Both the position numbers and the translations under genes were made by a program. Positions 21,253-30,536 of a stretch of 64,000 bases of DNA are shown in pieces. The notes beneath the pieces were generated by a model. That model made no database searches and was not told the DNA's origin. It was given only the letters and a program-made list of their open reading frames with translations. Position 1 is the stretch's first letter, and each line of letters starts with the position of its first letter. This stretch comes from Prochlorococcus sp. AG-402-G19 (GTDB lineage: Bacteria > Cyanobacteriota > Cyanobacteriia > PCC-6307 > Cyanobiaceae): assembly GCA_003279455.1 (NCBI GenBank), contig QCHU01000001.1, forward strand, positions 62,001 to 126,000. Direction: 5' to 3'.

Positions 21253-23550
21253 TTAATTTTCAGAGTCAATGTCAATAGTGATTTCATTATCATTGATTGA
21301 TTCGTTATCTTCGTCCTTTACAAGCTCTAAGTCAATTTGATTTTTTAGAATATCTACTTTTAAAACCCTGATATTTACTTTTTGTCCAAGTTGATATGTC
21401 TTTTTACTCTTCCTTCCAACTAAAAGGTTTTGTCTAGATCTATATTCATACCAATCGTCACCAAGAGTACTTACATGAACTAAGCCTTCTGCTGTTAAGT
21501 CATTTATTTCGGCAAAAAAACCATAACTTTGTACTCCGGTTATAATTGCCTCTACTTCTTTACCAACGATTCTCTGAGCTTCTCTACCCTGAGCTATTGA
21601 AATAATATTATTTCTGAAAGTTTTAGATTTCTTTCTGATATCATTTAAATTTTGAATTAAAGTTGAATTCGAATAATTATTAATATTTTCATTTATTTTA
21701 GATGATAATAAATCCCAATGTAACTCTTTCCAGCTATCTTTTTTGCCTAGTTCAATCAAATCCTTGCTTCTACTTGAGGATTTATTTTTACCATCATTTA
21801 AAAGTGCAGTTAATATAAACTGATTAAATATATTCCAGTAATTTAAGGTTGGACAGCACCATGGAGATTCAATATTGTTTGTTATTATTTCAGAATCTAA
21901 ACTTATTGCTTCTGTATGCAAATTAGGTTTATAAAGTTTCAAATGAATTCCAGGAATTATATGTTTAAGAAGCTTATGAAGTATTTTCTTTTCGGAACTG
22001 GTATCGAAGGATTTTATCAATTCTGCTGTCGATAATGTCCCATCAATGTTAACGTTTATATTATTATCTAATGCTAGTGCTGTTTTTGTTAATTCGTTAA
22101 TTGCGGATGAATCAATTTCCTCATGCTCTTTATAAATGAATGGTAATTTATATCCAATTAGATGATTAGCCAAAATATTGCTAGAGAGCCTAATGTATAC
22201 ATCAATAATAGATTGTGGGTCTGTGTTGCTATATGTTTTAGACCATCCGTGAAAGTCTCTTCCAGGAAATGTCTTATGTAATTCAGATAGTCTTTCTAAA
22301 TTGGGAATATGTTCATCTAATTTAATAGATGAACAATTATTTGAATTAATTTGTTGTGAAGCATGTAAGATTGTATAAATAACTTCTAGATTATCTTTAA
22401 TAGTTTTAATTGCAATTGGAATTGACTTTGAAGTCGCTTTTCTATTTACTATAGTTTTAAGGTGTTTTGTTGTAATAATTTTTACTGGCCTAATAATACT
22501 GGTACTAAATTTCCAATCAGTTACATGTCCATCGCCATTAATATCCACCATTAATGAAATGGCTTCATTTGCCTCATTAAGTTTGAATTTTGATGCTGAG
22601 GTTAATGATTCATTAAGAAAATCAAGCCAATTATTTCCTAAACATATGATTTCACCTTTATCTTTAAGAAATTGATCAAGTTTTCCACCTAAATTAATTC
22701 TTTCAGAAACTGTAGGAGAATGAATCCATATTCTATTACCACCGTCATTCGGCTCAGCAAATATCGCTGGTAGTGATGGAGTATTCTCAGATTCCCAACT
22801 TTGAAATAATAATGAAGGTTGAGTTGTTAAATCTTCTCTACCTTTTAAAGGGATTTTCTTTGGTGCAACTTTAGGTGTCACTATATTTCTAGATATATTG
22901 TTCTTTGAAAGTAATAGTTCTATATCACCTTCTACACCACCATTTATAGATAGTTCTCTAATAATTGATCCTTTTGCATTAAATTGAGCAATAGGATACT
23001 TCGTGATTTTTACTTCATAAATAAAATCTCTATTTGGCTGCCAATTATCTTTATCATTTTCTAATTCAATAGTTACTGGAATTCTGTCGTCCAAGGGGAA
23101 TGCCCTTAATTTTCCAGTAGATTTTTCTGATTCTACCTTTGCTAGTAAAATATCATTATATCTATGTAATACGCATTGGATAGATCCCTCAGGTGCTCTT
23201 CTTTTTACACCTTGTTTTGTGATTATTACAATTACAAAATCACCATGCCAAGCATTATTCAAATTAGCTTCTCTAATGTAAATATCTTCACCTTGATCTT
23301 CTCTAACAACAAAACAATACCCCTTACTGCTACATCGGACTCTGCCTTTTATCAAGCCAATATCATTATTAACTGTAAGCTTATCATCACTAATAAATTG
23401 AACAATGCCTAGTTTTGAAAGAGCTTTGATTGCTATGTGTAATTTATCTTTATCAATTTTTTTAGTCAGCTTTAAAGACTTTTCTAACTTGGATACTTCT
23501 AATCCATCCTCCCTATCAAGACTTTCTAGTATTTGTAAAACTGATCTCAT
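21253..23550 (-). CDS. RNase II/R-like protein with degenerate catalytic centre
   Basis: This 765-residue protein has the domain order of RNase II/R. A winged-helix-like start (residues 1-60) and cold-shock-like OB segments (about 65-200, GLIKGRVRCSSKGYCFVV) come first. An RNB-like body spans about 240-600, and a C-terminal S1 domain lies at about 665-740 (GVQSYGFFAEINDLTAEGLV). The catalytic Asp cluster (normally ending in DDA) reads LPAIFAEPNDGGNRIWIHSP near residue 258. The SPIRRY motif is replaced by SPWCCPTLNYW near 561. It is therefore probably an RNA-binding pseudoenzyme. The reading frame is intact, so it is not a decaying gene. It heads a unit with ubiX (5-bp gap). A second RNB protein with intact residues lies at 39.6 kb. 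Confidence 0.85.
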   Translation of the reverse strand: MRSVLQILESLDREDGLEVSKLEKSLKLTKKIDKDKLHIAIKALSKLGIVQFISDDKLTVNNDIGLIKGRVRCSSKGYCFVVREDQGEDIYIREANLNNAWHGDFVIVIITKQGVKRRAPEGSIQCVLHRYNDILLAKVESEKSTGKLRAFPLDDRIPVTIELENDKDNWQPNRDFIYEVKITKYPIAQFNAKGSIIRELSINGGVEGDIELLLSKNNISRNIVTPKVAPKKIPLKGREDLTTQPSLLFQSWESENTPSLPAIFAEPNDGGNRIWIHSPTVSERINLGGKLDQFLKDKGEIICLGNNWLDFLNESLTSASKFKLNEANEAISLMVDINGDGHVTDWKFSTSIIRPVKIITTKHLKTIVNRKATSKSIPIAIKTIKDNLEVIYTILHASQQINSNNCSSIKLDEHIPNLERLSELHKTFPGRDFHGWSKTYSNTDPQSIIDVYIRLSSNILANHLIGYKLPFIYKEHEEIDSSAINELTKTALALDNNINVNIDGTLSTAELIKSFDTSSEKKILHKLLKHIIPGIHLKLYKPNLHTEAISLDSEIITNNIESPWCCPTLNYWNIFNQFILTALLNDGKNKSSSRSKDLIELGKKDSWKELHWDLLSSKINENINNYSNSTLIQNLNDIRKKSKTFRNNIISIAQGREAQRIVGKEVEAIITGVQSYGFFAEINDLTAEGLVHVSTLGDDWYEYRSRQNLLVGRKSKKTYQLGQKVNIRVLKVDILKNQIDLELVKDEDNESINDNEITIDIDSEN

Positions 23551-23632
23551 AATAAGGTGGCTAATTAATAAAATTAAATTTATTTAAGTCTTTAATAACT
23601 AAAGACTTGCTTATTGTAAAAGAATTTGATTA

Positions 23633-23926
23633 CTAGCTATCACTAGTAGACTCTTTTTTGATTTGTGTAAAAAGCTTAATACCTATAATTAAGAATACTA
23701 TTCCAGAAAGCAATTTGAGTAAAAATGCAGGAACCAGATTTGCAATAGAACCTCCAGCCAAGGCTCCTAAAAGAGTAGCTAATATGAGAGCTAATGACGA
23801 TCCAATAAATACTGCTAGTGGCTTATTGGTTGTACTACTTAATGTAATTGTTGTTAATTGAGTTTTGTCACCCATCTCAGCTAGAAATACAGTAACAAAA
23901 GTTGTAAAAAGAAGGGTTAGGATCAT
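23633..23926 (-). CDS. UPF0016/GDT1 family half-transporter, C-terminal type
   Basis: This 97-residue membrane protein has three hydrophobic helices and one copy of the signature ExGDK(S/T), here EMGDKT at residues 17-22 of FLAEMGDKTQLTT. The full-length GDT1/TMEM165/Mnx proteins have two such copies in about 200 residues and move Mn2+ or Ca2+. Here the two halves are separate genes 17 bp apart, so the working unit is presumably a heterodimer with the next gene. A role in Mn export from the cytosol or into the thylakoid lumen is an inference from Synechocystis Mnx. Confidence 0.88.
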   Translation of the reverse strand: MILTLLFTTFVTVFLAEMGDKTQLTTITLSSTTNKPLAVFIGSSLALILATLLGALAGGSIANLVPAFLLKLLSGIVFLIIGIKLFTQIKKESTSDS

Positions 23927-23943
23927 TAAATTTTGATTAAATA

Positions 23944-24300
23944 CTAATTTTGAATAAAGTCAATAAAACCTTGTGTCACCAGGTATATTCCCAAACTTAA
24001 CATAATTACCCCTGAAAGTAGCGTAAACCTTTCCTTAGGAAAGTTATTTGCGATCCACCTACCGATAAGAACTCCAAGAAGACTTGTAGAGATAAGTGCA
24101 AGTGCTGCACCAATGAAAATAATTATTGGTCTACCAGACTGAGCAGATAGCATTAATGTCGCGAGTTGTGTTTTATCAGCTAACTCAGCTAGGAAAATTG
24201 TACTAAAAGTGGTAAATAAAATACTAAAAAAAGAACTTGAATCATTAGTGTCAGTTTTATCGAGTTGAGAATTTGAATTAGGATTTCCCATTACTTCCAA
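23944..24300 (-). CDS. UPF0016/GDT1 family half-transporter, N-terminal type
   Basis: This 118-residue protein has a polar N-terminus of about 23 residues and three hydrophobic helices. It has one signature copy, ELADKT at residues 39-44, in which the usual glycine is replaced by alanine. It is the upstream partner of the half-transporter that follows after 17 bp. The two proteins are similar along their length (FTTFxTxFLAExxDKTQL), which points to an internal duplication of the family. An ATG three codons into the ORF (24291) is an equally possible start. Confidence 0.87.
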   Translation of the reverse strand: MEVMGNPNSNSQLDKTDTNDSSSFFSILFTTFSTIFLAELADKTQLATLMLSAQSGRPIIIFIGAALALISTSLLGVLIGRWIANNFPKERFTLLSGVIMLSLGIYLVTQGFIDFIQN

Positions 24301-24593
24301 TACAGTGATGTTATCTTTTTTACTAAATGCTTTTCATCAATTCTACATTAGATAAATCCTGAAAATTGATCAAGCTAATAATAATCTAAATATGATTAAT
24401 TTTTTTTTCAGGGTCATAAATTAATTTAATATATCTATGAATAAATAACTTTCAATTTTTTTAGCACCTCTTTTTTCGTAAAATCAATGAAAATTGTCAA
24501 AATATACTTGTTATGATTTAAAATCAATATTTTTTAATTATTGTAAAGTAGAGCCATTTTGTTTAGTAAAATAAAAAAAGTTATAAAATCATC

Positions 24594-24677
24594 ATGGGAA
24601 ACCTATTGCCTCTAGTAGCAGTATTTCTTGCAGGACCAGCAATTATTGCATTGATCTTCTATAGAAGAGGTGTTTAA
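24594..24677 (+). CDS. psb30: Photosystem II protein Psb30 (Ycf12)
   Basis: This 27-codon gene is too short for the ORF track. The product MGNLLPLVAVFLAGPAIIAL plus FYRRGV is a single membrane helix. The GP in the middle of the helix and the basic-Gly ending match the Psb30/Ycf12 pattern. Psb30 is a peripheral subunit of photosystem II that stabilises the complex. It stands alone, convergent with recJ (4 bp between stops), and a 293-bp spacer upstream must hold its promoter. Length and motif agree; the risk is that another tiny thylakoid protein has a similar pattern. Confidence 0.82.
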   Translation: MGNLLPLVAVFLAGPAIIALIFYRRGV

Positions 24678-24681
24678 AGCT

Positions 24682-26571
24682 TTAGGATGCTTGGCCTAAA
24701 GCAATTTCAGCAAAAACAAGAATTTTCTTAGCAAACGCTAATTGATTTTTATTAATATTCTTAGAGTTTTTAGAAATGTCAGAACTAACACACTGGCCTT
24801 TAGTGTTAGTTATTAGTATTTTTCTGTTATTTATTAATTGACATTTATAAATGTTTTTATGCATTTTTAATTCAATAATATTTTTATGTGCTTTCATATC
24901 AATAATGTTTAACTGTAGATTATTAGATTGCTTCCACTTGTTCATCTCAATGTAAAAAGCTATATCTATTAAATCATTTTTCTTAATATTATTAGTCTCA
25001 TTCCATTTTATTGCATTCATTGAACTAGTACCGTCATCTAAAGTCATCTTTAAATGTGCGCCATTAAGTTTAAAAATCTGTGAAACTTTACATTTCCTTG
25101 TCCAAAATATTGGCGCTGGATTCATGATTCCAAAGGGGCCTATCAATAATAACTGTCTATAAAAATCATAGTTTATATCAGAAAGACATATGTGAGCATC
25201 TGGCTTTATAGCTTTATTTAAATCAATATATCTAAATGTCCTCTTAGCTATAGTATCTAGTCTTTCACTCAATTTAATTATATTTTCCTCATTAATTGAA
25301 AATCCTGCTGCAGCAGAATGCCCGCCATGAGCAATTAAAAGATCACTGCATTCTTCTAGTGCCAGATTTACTTTTAAACGCGAATTAGATCTTATAGAAC
25401 CTCTATATTTCCCATCATTTGCTAATGCAAGTATTGCTGTAGGCAAATTAAACTTATCAACAATACGTGCTGCAACAATTCCAATAATGCCAGGGTGCCA
25501 TTTTTTATTTGTTAATACAAGAAATTTTGAACCATTAAAATATTGACTCCTCGCCATTTCAAGCGCTTCTTCTTCTATTAAAGCAGTAAGTCTTTTTCTT
25601 TCTTTATTAATTTGAAAACAAGTTTTTGTAAGTCTATCTATAGATTCTTTAGAGTTATTTGTAAGAAGTTCTATTATTATTCTTGGATCACTTATTCTAC
25701 CAACAGAATTTATTAATGGAGCAATCTTATAACCAATATCTTCTGATGTTATATCAATTTCATTAATAGAAAGTTTTTTAATAATAGATTTGATTGCTTT
25801 ATTATTTGTATTTGATATTTCTGGCAAAAATTCCTTAAGCCATTTTCTATTAGCTCCTTTAAGTGGAGCCATATCAGCAACAGTTCCAATACTAAAAAGA
25901 GCATTAGCCGTTGTTTTATTTATATCATAATTTAGTTTATTACATATATTTTTACCTAATAGATATGCAATTCCAACACCAGCTAAATATTTATAGGGAG
26001 AGTCATCAGGGGTATTCTCTGGGTGAATTAACGAATAAACATTTATTTTATTGTCAGGAATCTTATGATGATCTGTAATAATTAAATCGATACCAAGTTC
26101 ATTTGACTTTTTTATTGCGTCAACTGCTGAAATCCCATTGTCGACAGTGATAATCAATTTTATTTGTTGACTATTAATTTCAGAGATCATATTTATATTT
26201 AATCCATAACCATCATCCTGTCTTGACGGTATATATGGTGTAACTTTGGCTCCAAGTATGGTTAATAATTCAAATAACAAGACAGTGCTTGTTATCCCAT
26301 CAGCATCATAATCTCCGCATATGGCAATTTGCTCTTTTCTAGAACATGCATCAATTATTCTATCTGTTGCTTTTTTTAATTCATTGAAGTGAAGTTCTGG
26401 ATTTGGAAGTTCTATTGGGGTTATGTAATTATCCAGTTCATTATTTAAATCGAAGCCTCGTCTAATTAAAACTTTCTGCAAAGTGTAGTTTAAAGGGCAG
26501 TTTTCTATTTCTTTTTCTTTTATTGGTTTCGGTAATATCCATGTTTTAATTTGATTATTGTCTGTATTCAA
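24682..26571 (-). CDS. recJ: Single-stranded-DNA-specific exonuclease RecJ
   Basis: RecJ degrades single-stranded DNA 5' to 3' in recombination and mismatch repair. The 629-residue protein has the DHH-phosphoesterase motifs GDYDADG at about residues 85-91 and TDHHK at about 165-169. It also has the DHHA1 part with AHGGHSAAAGFSI. A C-terminal OB-like region follows (RKCKVSQIFKLNGAHLKMTL). All metal ligands recognised by eye are in place. The gene is divergent from the HAD phosphatase gene, 48 bp away. Confidence 0.95.
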   Translation of the reverse strand: MNTDNNQIKTWILPKPIKEKEIENCPLNYTLQKVLIRRGFDLNNELDNYITPIELPNPELHFNELKKATDRIIDACSRKEQIAICGDYDADGITSTVLLFELLTILGAKVTPYIPSRQDDGYGLNINMISEINSQQIKLIITVDNGISAVDAIKKSNELGIDLIITDHHKIPDNKINVYSLIHPENTPDDSPYKYLAGVGIAYLLGKNICNKLNYDINKTTANALFSIGTVADMAPLKGANRKWLKEFLPEISNTNNKAIKSIIKKLSINEIDITSEDIGYKIAPLINSVGRISDPRIIIELLTNNSKESIDRLTKTCFQINKERKRLTALIEEEALEMARSQYFNGSKFLVLTNKKWHPGIIGIVAARIVDKFNLPTAILALANDGKYRGSIRSNSRLKVNLALEECSDLLIAHGGHSAAAGFSINEENIIKLSERLDTIAKRTFRYIDLNKAIKPDAHICLSDINYDFYRQLLLIGPFGIMNPAPIFWTRKCKVSQIFKLNGAHLKMTLDDGTSSMNAIKWNETNNIKKNDLIDIAFYIEMNKWKQSNNLQLNIIDMKAHKNIIELKMHKNIYKCQLINNRKILITNTKGQCVSSDISKNSKNINKNQLAFAKKILVFAEIALGQAS

Positions 26572-26619
26572 AAGCTTAACCTAGTTTGATTATTTGCTAA
26601 TAAGAATTATATTAGTTTT

Positions 26620-27393
26620 ATGCAAAATAACATGCAAAAGTTAGAAGCTGTCTTTTGGGATGTAGATGGAACTATAGCCGACACTGAATTGTGTGGTCAT
26701 AGAGTCGCTTTTAATTTAGCTTTTAAAGATTATGACTTGGATTGGAGCTGGAACGAGAAGCAATATTTGCAACTTCTAAGAATATCAGGAGGATTAAACA
26801 GAATAATCCACTATCGGAACCATATAAATAGCAACCTTAGCGATAGACAATGTTCAAAAATTCAATTAAGAAAGCGCCTTCATTATGAGAAATTAATTCG
26901 ATCTGGAAAGATTAAAGTGAGAGAAGGGGTTTTTAGACTAATTACTGAACTGTCAAACTTTGGTGTAGAACAATACATCGTTACAACCAGCGGTAGAGAT
27001 TCCTTGGAACCTTTTTTAGAGTCTTCAATGAGTTCACATTTAAAATTTATTTCCGGGACAATTACTTATGAAGATGTAAGTAAACACAAACCCTTTCCTG
27101 ATGCATATAATTTAGCAGTTCAATTAAGCAAGAAATGCGAGGATAATTCTATAGCAATTGAAGATTCTACAATTGGTGTTGAGGCTGCCAAGGCGGCAAA
27201 CCTTAATTGCCTATTAACATTGCCACCATGGACAAGTTCTAATCAAGAAATATCTAATAAAGCTAATGCTTGTGTTAATAGCCTTGGAAATATAAATAAT
27301 CCTTCTAAATTAATTTATGGAAAACGTTTAAGTAGTAATAATGTTGATTATGAATATCTGACCGCTATTATTAATAAAAATGCAGAAAACTAA
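26620..27393 (+). CDS. CbbY-type HAD hydrolase
   Basis: This 257-residue HAD-superfamily phosphatase contains motif I WDVDGTIADTE (nucleophile and acid Asp), motif II VTTSGRD, motif III HKPFPDAY (Lys) and motif IV AIEDSTIGVEAAKAA. The cap insert after motif I is that of CbbY/phosphoglucomutase-like enzymes. CbbY family members hydrolyse sugar phosphates such as xylulose-1,5-bisphosphate, an inhibitor of Rubisco, but the substrate here is not determined. The gene overlaps the next gene by 14 bp. Confidence 0.92.
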   Translation: MQNNMQKLEAVFWDVDGTIADTELCGHRVAFNLAFKDYDLDWSWNEKQYLQLLRISGGLNRIIHYRNHINSNLSDRQCSKIQLRKRLHYEKLIRSGKIKVREGVFRLITELSNFGVEQYIVTTSGRDSLEPFLESSMSSHLKFISGTITYEDVSKHKPFPDAYNLAVQLSKKCEDNSIAIEDSTIGVEAAKAANLNCLLTLPPWTSSNQEISNKANACVNSLGNINNPSKLIYGKRLSSNNVDYEYLTAIINKNAEN

Positions 27394-27709
27394 ATTTAGA
27401 AAATTCTTTAATTCAATTTTTACTATTATTAATCCTTTAATAACCGATTCATGGAGCAAGAGAAGTGTAATACTACTTTCCTTACTCTTTGGTTATTATT
27501 TTACCAATAGTATAATTTCTTTTTTATTAGATAAATCTGTTAATACAATATTAATTGCATTTATAATCTTATTAATTATGGAGTTATCAATAAGATCATC
27601 ACTATTAAATAAATTTGGTAAATTATCAATAATTATAATATCAATTAATAATTTTAGAATTGGCTCAACCTATGCTCTTATTCTTGAAGCTTTTAAACTT
27701 GGTTCCTAA
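27380..27709 (+). CDS. Ycf20-like DUF565 membrane protein
   Basis: This 109-residue protein fits the DUF565/Ycf20 family. It has a short basic N-terminus, two hydrophobic helices (SVILLSLLFGYYFTNSI and ILIAFIILLIMELSI) and the ending RIGSTYALILEAFKLGS. Ycf20 relatives in algae and plants have been linked to photoprotection; the molecular role is unclear. Its start lies inside the end of the HAD gene (14-bp overlap), suggesting coupled translation. It converges on rpmF with 6 bp between stops. Confidence 0.88.
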   Translation: MQKTKFRKFFNSIFTIINPLITDSWSKRSVILLSLLFGYYFTNSIISFLLDKSVNTILIAFIILLIMELSIRSSLLNKFGKLSIIIISINNFRIGSTYALILEAFKLGS

Positions 27710-27715
27710 TTATCT

Positions 27716-27895
27716 TTAATCAGAATCTTCTTCTGATGTCTCATTCATTGGATAAACAAAGCCCTGAGCTCTACCAGTAAGAACTGATTTCCCTATTGAT
27801 AAAGCCTTTTCTGCAGCTACAGCTGCTTTACCTTTCCAGGTTGCATGTCTTTGGTTTCTCTTCCCTTTAGAGGTTTTTTTCTTTGGTACCGCCAT
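27716..27895 (-). CDS. rpmF: 50S ribosomal protein L32
   Basis: This 59-residue gene is absent from the ORF track because of its length. The product begins [20 protein letters not shown], the classic L32 start, and continues with [20 protein letters not shown] and an acidic tail ending EEDSD. Lys/Arg richness at the N-terminus fits rRNA binding. The zinc-type cysteines of some L32 proteins are absent, as in other short cyanobacterial forms. It is divergent from the FtsH-like gene. Confidence 0.96.
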   Translation of the reverse strand: MAVPKKKTSKGKRNQRHATWKGKAAVAAEKALSIGKSVLTGRAQGFVYPMNETSEEDSD

Positions 27896-28066
27896 TTCTT
27901 CTCAACATTTATAATTTAATATCTTATAACGTCATGCACCAATTTAACAAAATACCTTTAAATAAGAACTAAAGACATGTCTATTTTCTTTAAAAACTCT
28001 GGTTAGTTTAGAATTTGACTATAGTTTACCTATAAATACTTTTTAATTTGTAAAATTAATAATCAA

Positions 28067-29794
28067 ATGAATAAAAGTTATAGTCAATTATTAAAAGATA
28101 TTGAAAGTGGAGAGATAGTTTCTATTATTTTAATACCTGAGAGAAGAGAGGTTATAGTTGAATTTAGAAATTCACAGAAGAAAATAATTCCAATATTTTA
28201 CAATGATCAGAAAATTCTCCGAATTTCTGAAGAATATAATGTTCCACTTACTGTTAAAGATATTAGATCAGAACAGCGTTTAGCAACTTTCATTACTGGT
28301 ATTGGCTTAACTTTAATATTTGTTTTATCGCTTTCTTTTCTTATTAAGAGATCATCCAAGTTGTTAAACAACATGCAGAGTTTTTCACGCCGTTCCACTC
28401 AGGTAAAAGAAGATGATATTGGAAAAATCACTTTTGACGATGTAGCTGGATTAAATGAAGAATCTGAAGAATTAAAAGAAATAGTAACCTTTTTAAAGAA
28501 TCCACAGAAACTTATTGACCTTGGAGCAAAAGCTCCCAAAGGAATCTTGTTGGTTGGACCACCTGGCAATGGTAAGACTTTATTAGCTCGCGCGATAGCA
28601 GGCGAAGCAAATGTACCATTCTTCTCTATTTCTGCATCAGAATTTGTTGAAATGTTTGTTGGTGTTGGGGCTGGAAGAGTCAGAGATCTTTTTAAAAGTG
28701 CCAAATCAAAATCACCATGCATAATTTTCATTGATGAAATTGATTCAATTGGTCGTCAGAGAGGAACTGGAATCGGAGGGGGAAATGATGAAAGAGAACA
28801 AACACTTAATCAATTACTAACAGAGTTGGATGGTTTTAAAACTAATAATGGTGTAATTGTCATTGCAGCAACAAATAGGCCCGATATTCTTGATCAAGCC
28901 TTAACAAGACCCGGAAGATTTGACCGTCGAATTGAAATTTCACTCCCTGATAGGGAAGCTAGGCATAAAATCTTGTCAGTACATGCAAGAACAAAACCTC
29001 TATGTGATTCTGTTAATCTCATGGAATGGGCTACTAGGACGCCTGGTTTTTCAGGGGCTGACCTGCAAAATCTTCTAAATGAGGCTGCAATTTATGCCGC
29101 TAGAACTAATAAATCAAAAATAAGTACTATTGATTTAGATAAAGCTCTTGAAAAAGCTCGATTTGGCTTGTTAGCAAAACCACTTTCAGATAGCGCTAAA
29201 AAAAGACAAATTGCATATCAAATTATTGGTAAAACATTAGTAGCCTTATTAATTCCGTCTCAGGATAAATTAGAAAAAATATCATTATTTAAGTCTCTCG
29301 GTGATATGTATGGAATGACTTATTTCATACCTGATGAGGAGACTGTGGATAGTGGACTTCTAACACGAAGTTATATTTATAACAAGATAGTAATTTCACT
29401 AGGATCGAGAGCTGCAGAAATGGTTGTTTTTGGATCTAAGGAAGTTACCCAAGGCTCGCAAAGGGATCTTGAGAATGTTTACTATTGGGCTAAACAAATG
29501 GTTACTAAATTTGGATTCTCAGACCTTGGTCCAATTGCTTATGATTCAGATAAAAATTCAATATTTCTTGGAAAAGATATTATGAAAAATATAAAAGAGT
29601 ATTCTCAACATACAAGTAAAGCTATAGACAGAGAAATAATATCCATAGCCAATAAGGCTATGCATCATGCCATAAATTTATTATCAGATAAAGTTACATT
29701 AATGGATACACTGGTTGATGAACTGATAGTAAATGAAACACTTGAATCTGAATATGTTATTAATGCCCTTAACGCCTATCTATCTGTTAAATAA
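28067..29794 (+). CDS. FtsH-like AAA protein lacking the HExxH protease motif
   Basis: This 575-residue FtsH homologue has an intact AAA module: Walker A GPPGNGKT at about 164-171, pore loop FVGVGAG, Walker B IIFIDEID and the second region of homology [20 protein letters not shown]. The protease domain is present in outline ([20 protein letters not shown]), but HEAGH is replaced by QIIGK at residues 385-389, so zinc binding and proteolysis should be lost. The usual first transmembrane helix is also missing: the ORF opens directly at [15 protein letters not shown] and keeps only the helix at about 71-92. An in-frame TAG upstream excludes a longer form. It resembles plant FtsHi proteins and may act as an unfoldase or as a subunit in mixed FtsH hexamers. 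Confidence 0.9.
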   Translation: MNKSYSQLLKDIESGEIVSIILIPERREVIVEFRNSQKKIIPIFYNDQKILRISEEYNVPLTVKDIRSEQRLATFITGIGLTLIFVLSLSFLIKRSSKLLNNMQSFSRRSTQVKEDDIGKITFDDVAGLNEESEELKEIVTFLKNPQKLIDLGAKAPKGILLVGPPGNGKTLLARAIAGEANVPFFSISASEFVEMFVGVGAGRVRDLFKSAKSKSPCIIFIDEIDSIGRQRGTGIGGGNDEREQTLNQLLTELDGFKTNNGVIVIAATNRPDILDQALTRPGRFDRRIEISLPDREARHKILSVHARTKPLCDSVNLMEWATRTPGFSGADLQNLLNEAAIYAARTNKSKISTIDLDKALEKARFGLLAKPLSDSAKKRQIAYQIIGKTLVALLIPSQDKLEKISLFKSLGDMYGMTYFIPDEETVDSGLLTRSYIYNKIVISLGSRAAEMVVFGSKEVTQGSQRDLENVYYWAKQMVTKFGFSDLGPIAYDSDKNSIFLGKDIMKNIKEYSQHTSKAIDREIISIANKAMHHAINLLSDKVTLMDTLVDELIVNETLESEYVINALNAYLSVK

Positions 29795-29814
29795 TTAATT
29801 ATAGAATATTATTT

Positions 29815-30411
29815 TTAGAGTGCAGAAAAGTATTCTTTGCTCCCTTTAGGGTCTTCTTTCATGGTCTTGTCACCGGGCGTCCATCCTGCAGGACATACCT
29901 CGTCTGGGTGAGATTCTACATATTGATATGCTTGTAAAATTCTTAGAGTTTCATCTATATTTCTACCAACAGGTGCCTTGTTAATTGTTGAATGCATTAT
30001 GACTCCACTCGGGTTAATTATAAATAAACCCCTATCAGCTTCTCCATCCTCATTTAATACATTATAAGATTGGCAAATTTCACGTTTTAAGTCTGATACG
30101 AGAGGATAGTTAATATCGCCAATACCTCCTTCATTTCTTGGTGTTTGAATCCAAGCTAGATGAGTAAATTTGCTATCAACCGATACACCCAAAACTTCTG
30201 TGTTTTTATTGCTGAAATCGCTGTATCTATCGCTAAAAGCTGTAATTTCAGTAGGACAAACGAATGTGAAATCTAGAGGATAGAAAAATAAAACCACATA
30301 CTTTCCTCTGTACTGAGAGAGAGTAATGTCTTTAAATTCTTGATCAACAACTGCAGTAGCAGAAAAATCTGGTGCTTGCATACCTACCCTAAGGCACTCA
30401 TTTGACGTCAT
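29815..30411 (-). CDS. 2-Cys peroxiredoxin
   Basis: This 198-residue thiol peroxidase of the AhpC/TSA (Prx1) class reduces H2O2 and organic peroxides. The peroxidatic cysteine lies in [14 protein letters not shown] (about residue 51). The resolving cysteine is in [13 protein letters not shown] (about 172). Both are intact, together with the GG(I/L)G-type loop GGIGDINYP and a C-terminal YF region, a feature of peroxide-sensitive typical 2-Cys enzymes. It is expected in the cytosol, reduced by thioredoxin. It stands alone, convergent with the FtsH-like gene. Confidence 0.95.
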   Translation of the reverse strand: MTSNECLRVGMQAPDFSATAVVDQEFKDITLSQYRGKYVVLFFYPLDFTFVCPTEITAFSDRYSDFSNKNTEVLGVSVDSKFTHLAWIQTPRNEGGIGDINYPLVSDLKREICQSYNVLNEDGEADRGLFIINPSGVIMHSTINKAPVGRNIDETLRILQAYQYVESHPDEVCPAGWTPGDKTMKEDPKGSKEYFSAL

Positions 30412-30536
30412 GGATCTTGTTGCGTATTTTGATTGGTTTGAGGGGTAGAGAACTTCCCTTATTCCTTTTTATAATTTATCATGTTAGGACCTAATAAACA
30501 TTGTCTTTTCCATCTAAAGGAATATATTCTATAAAA

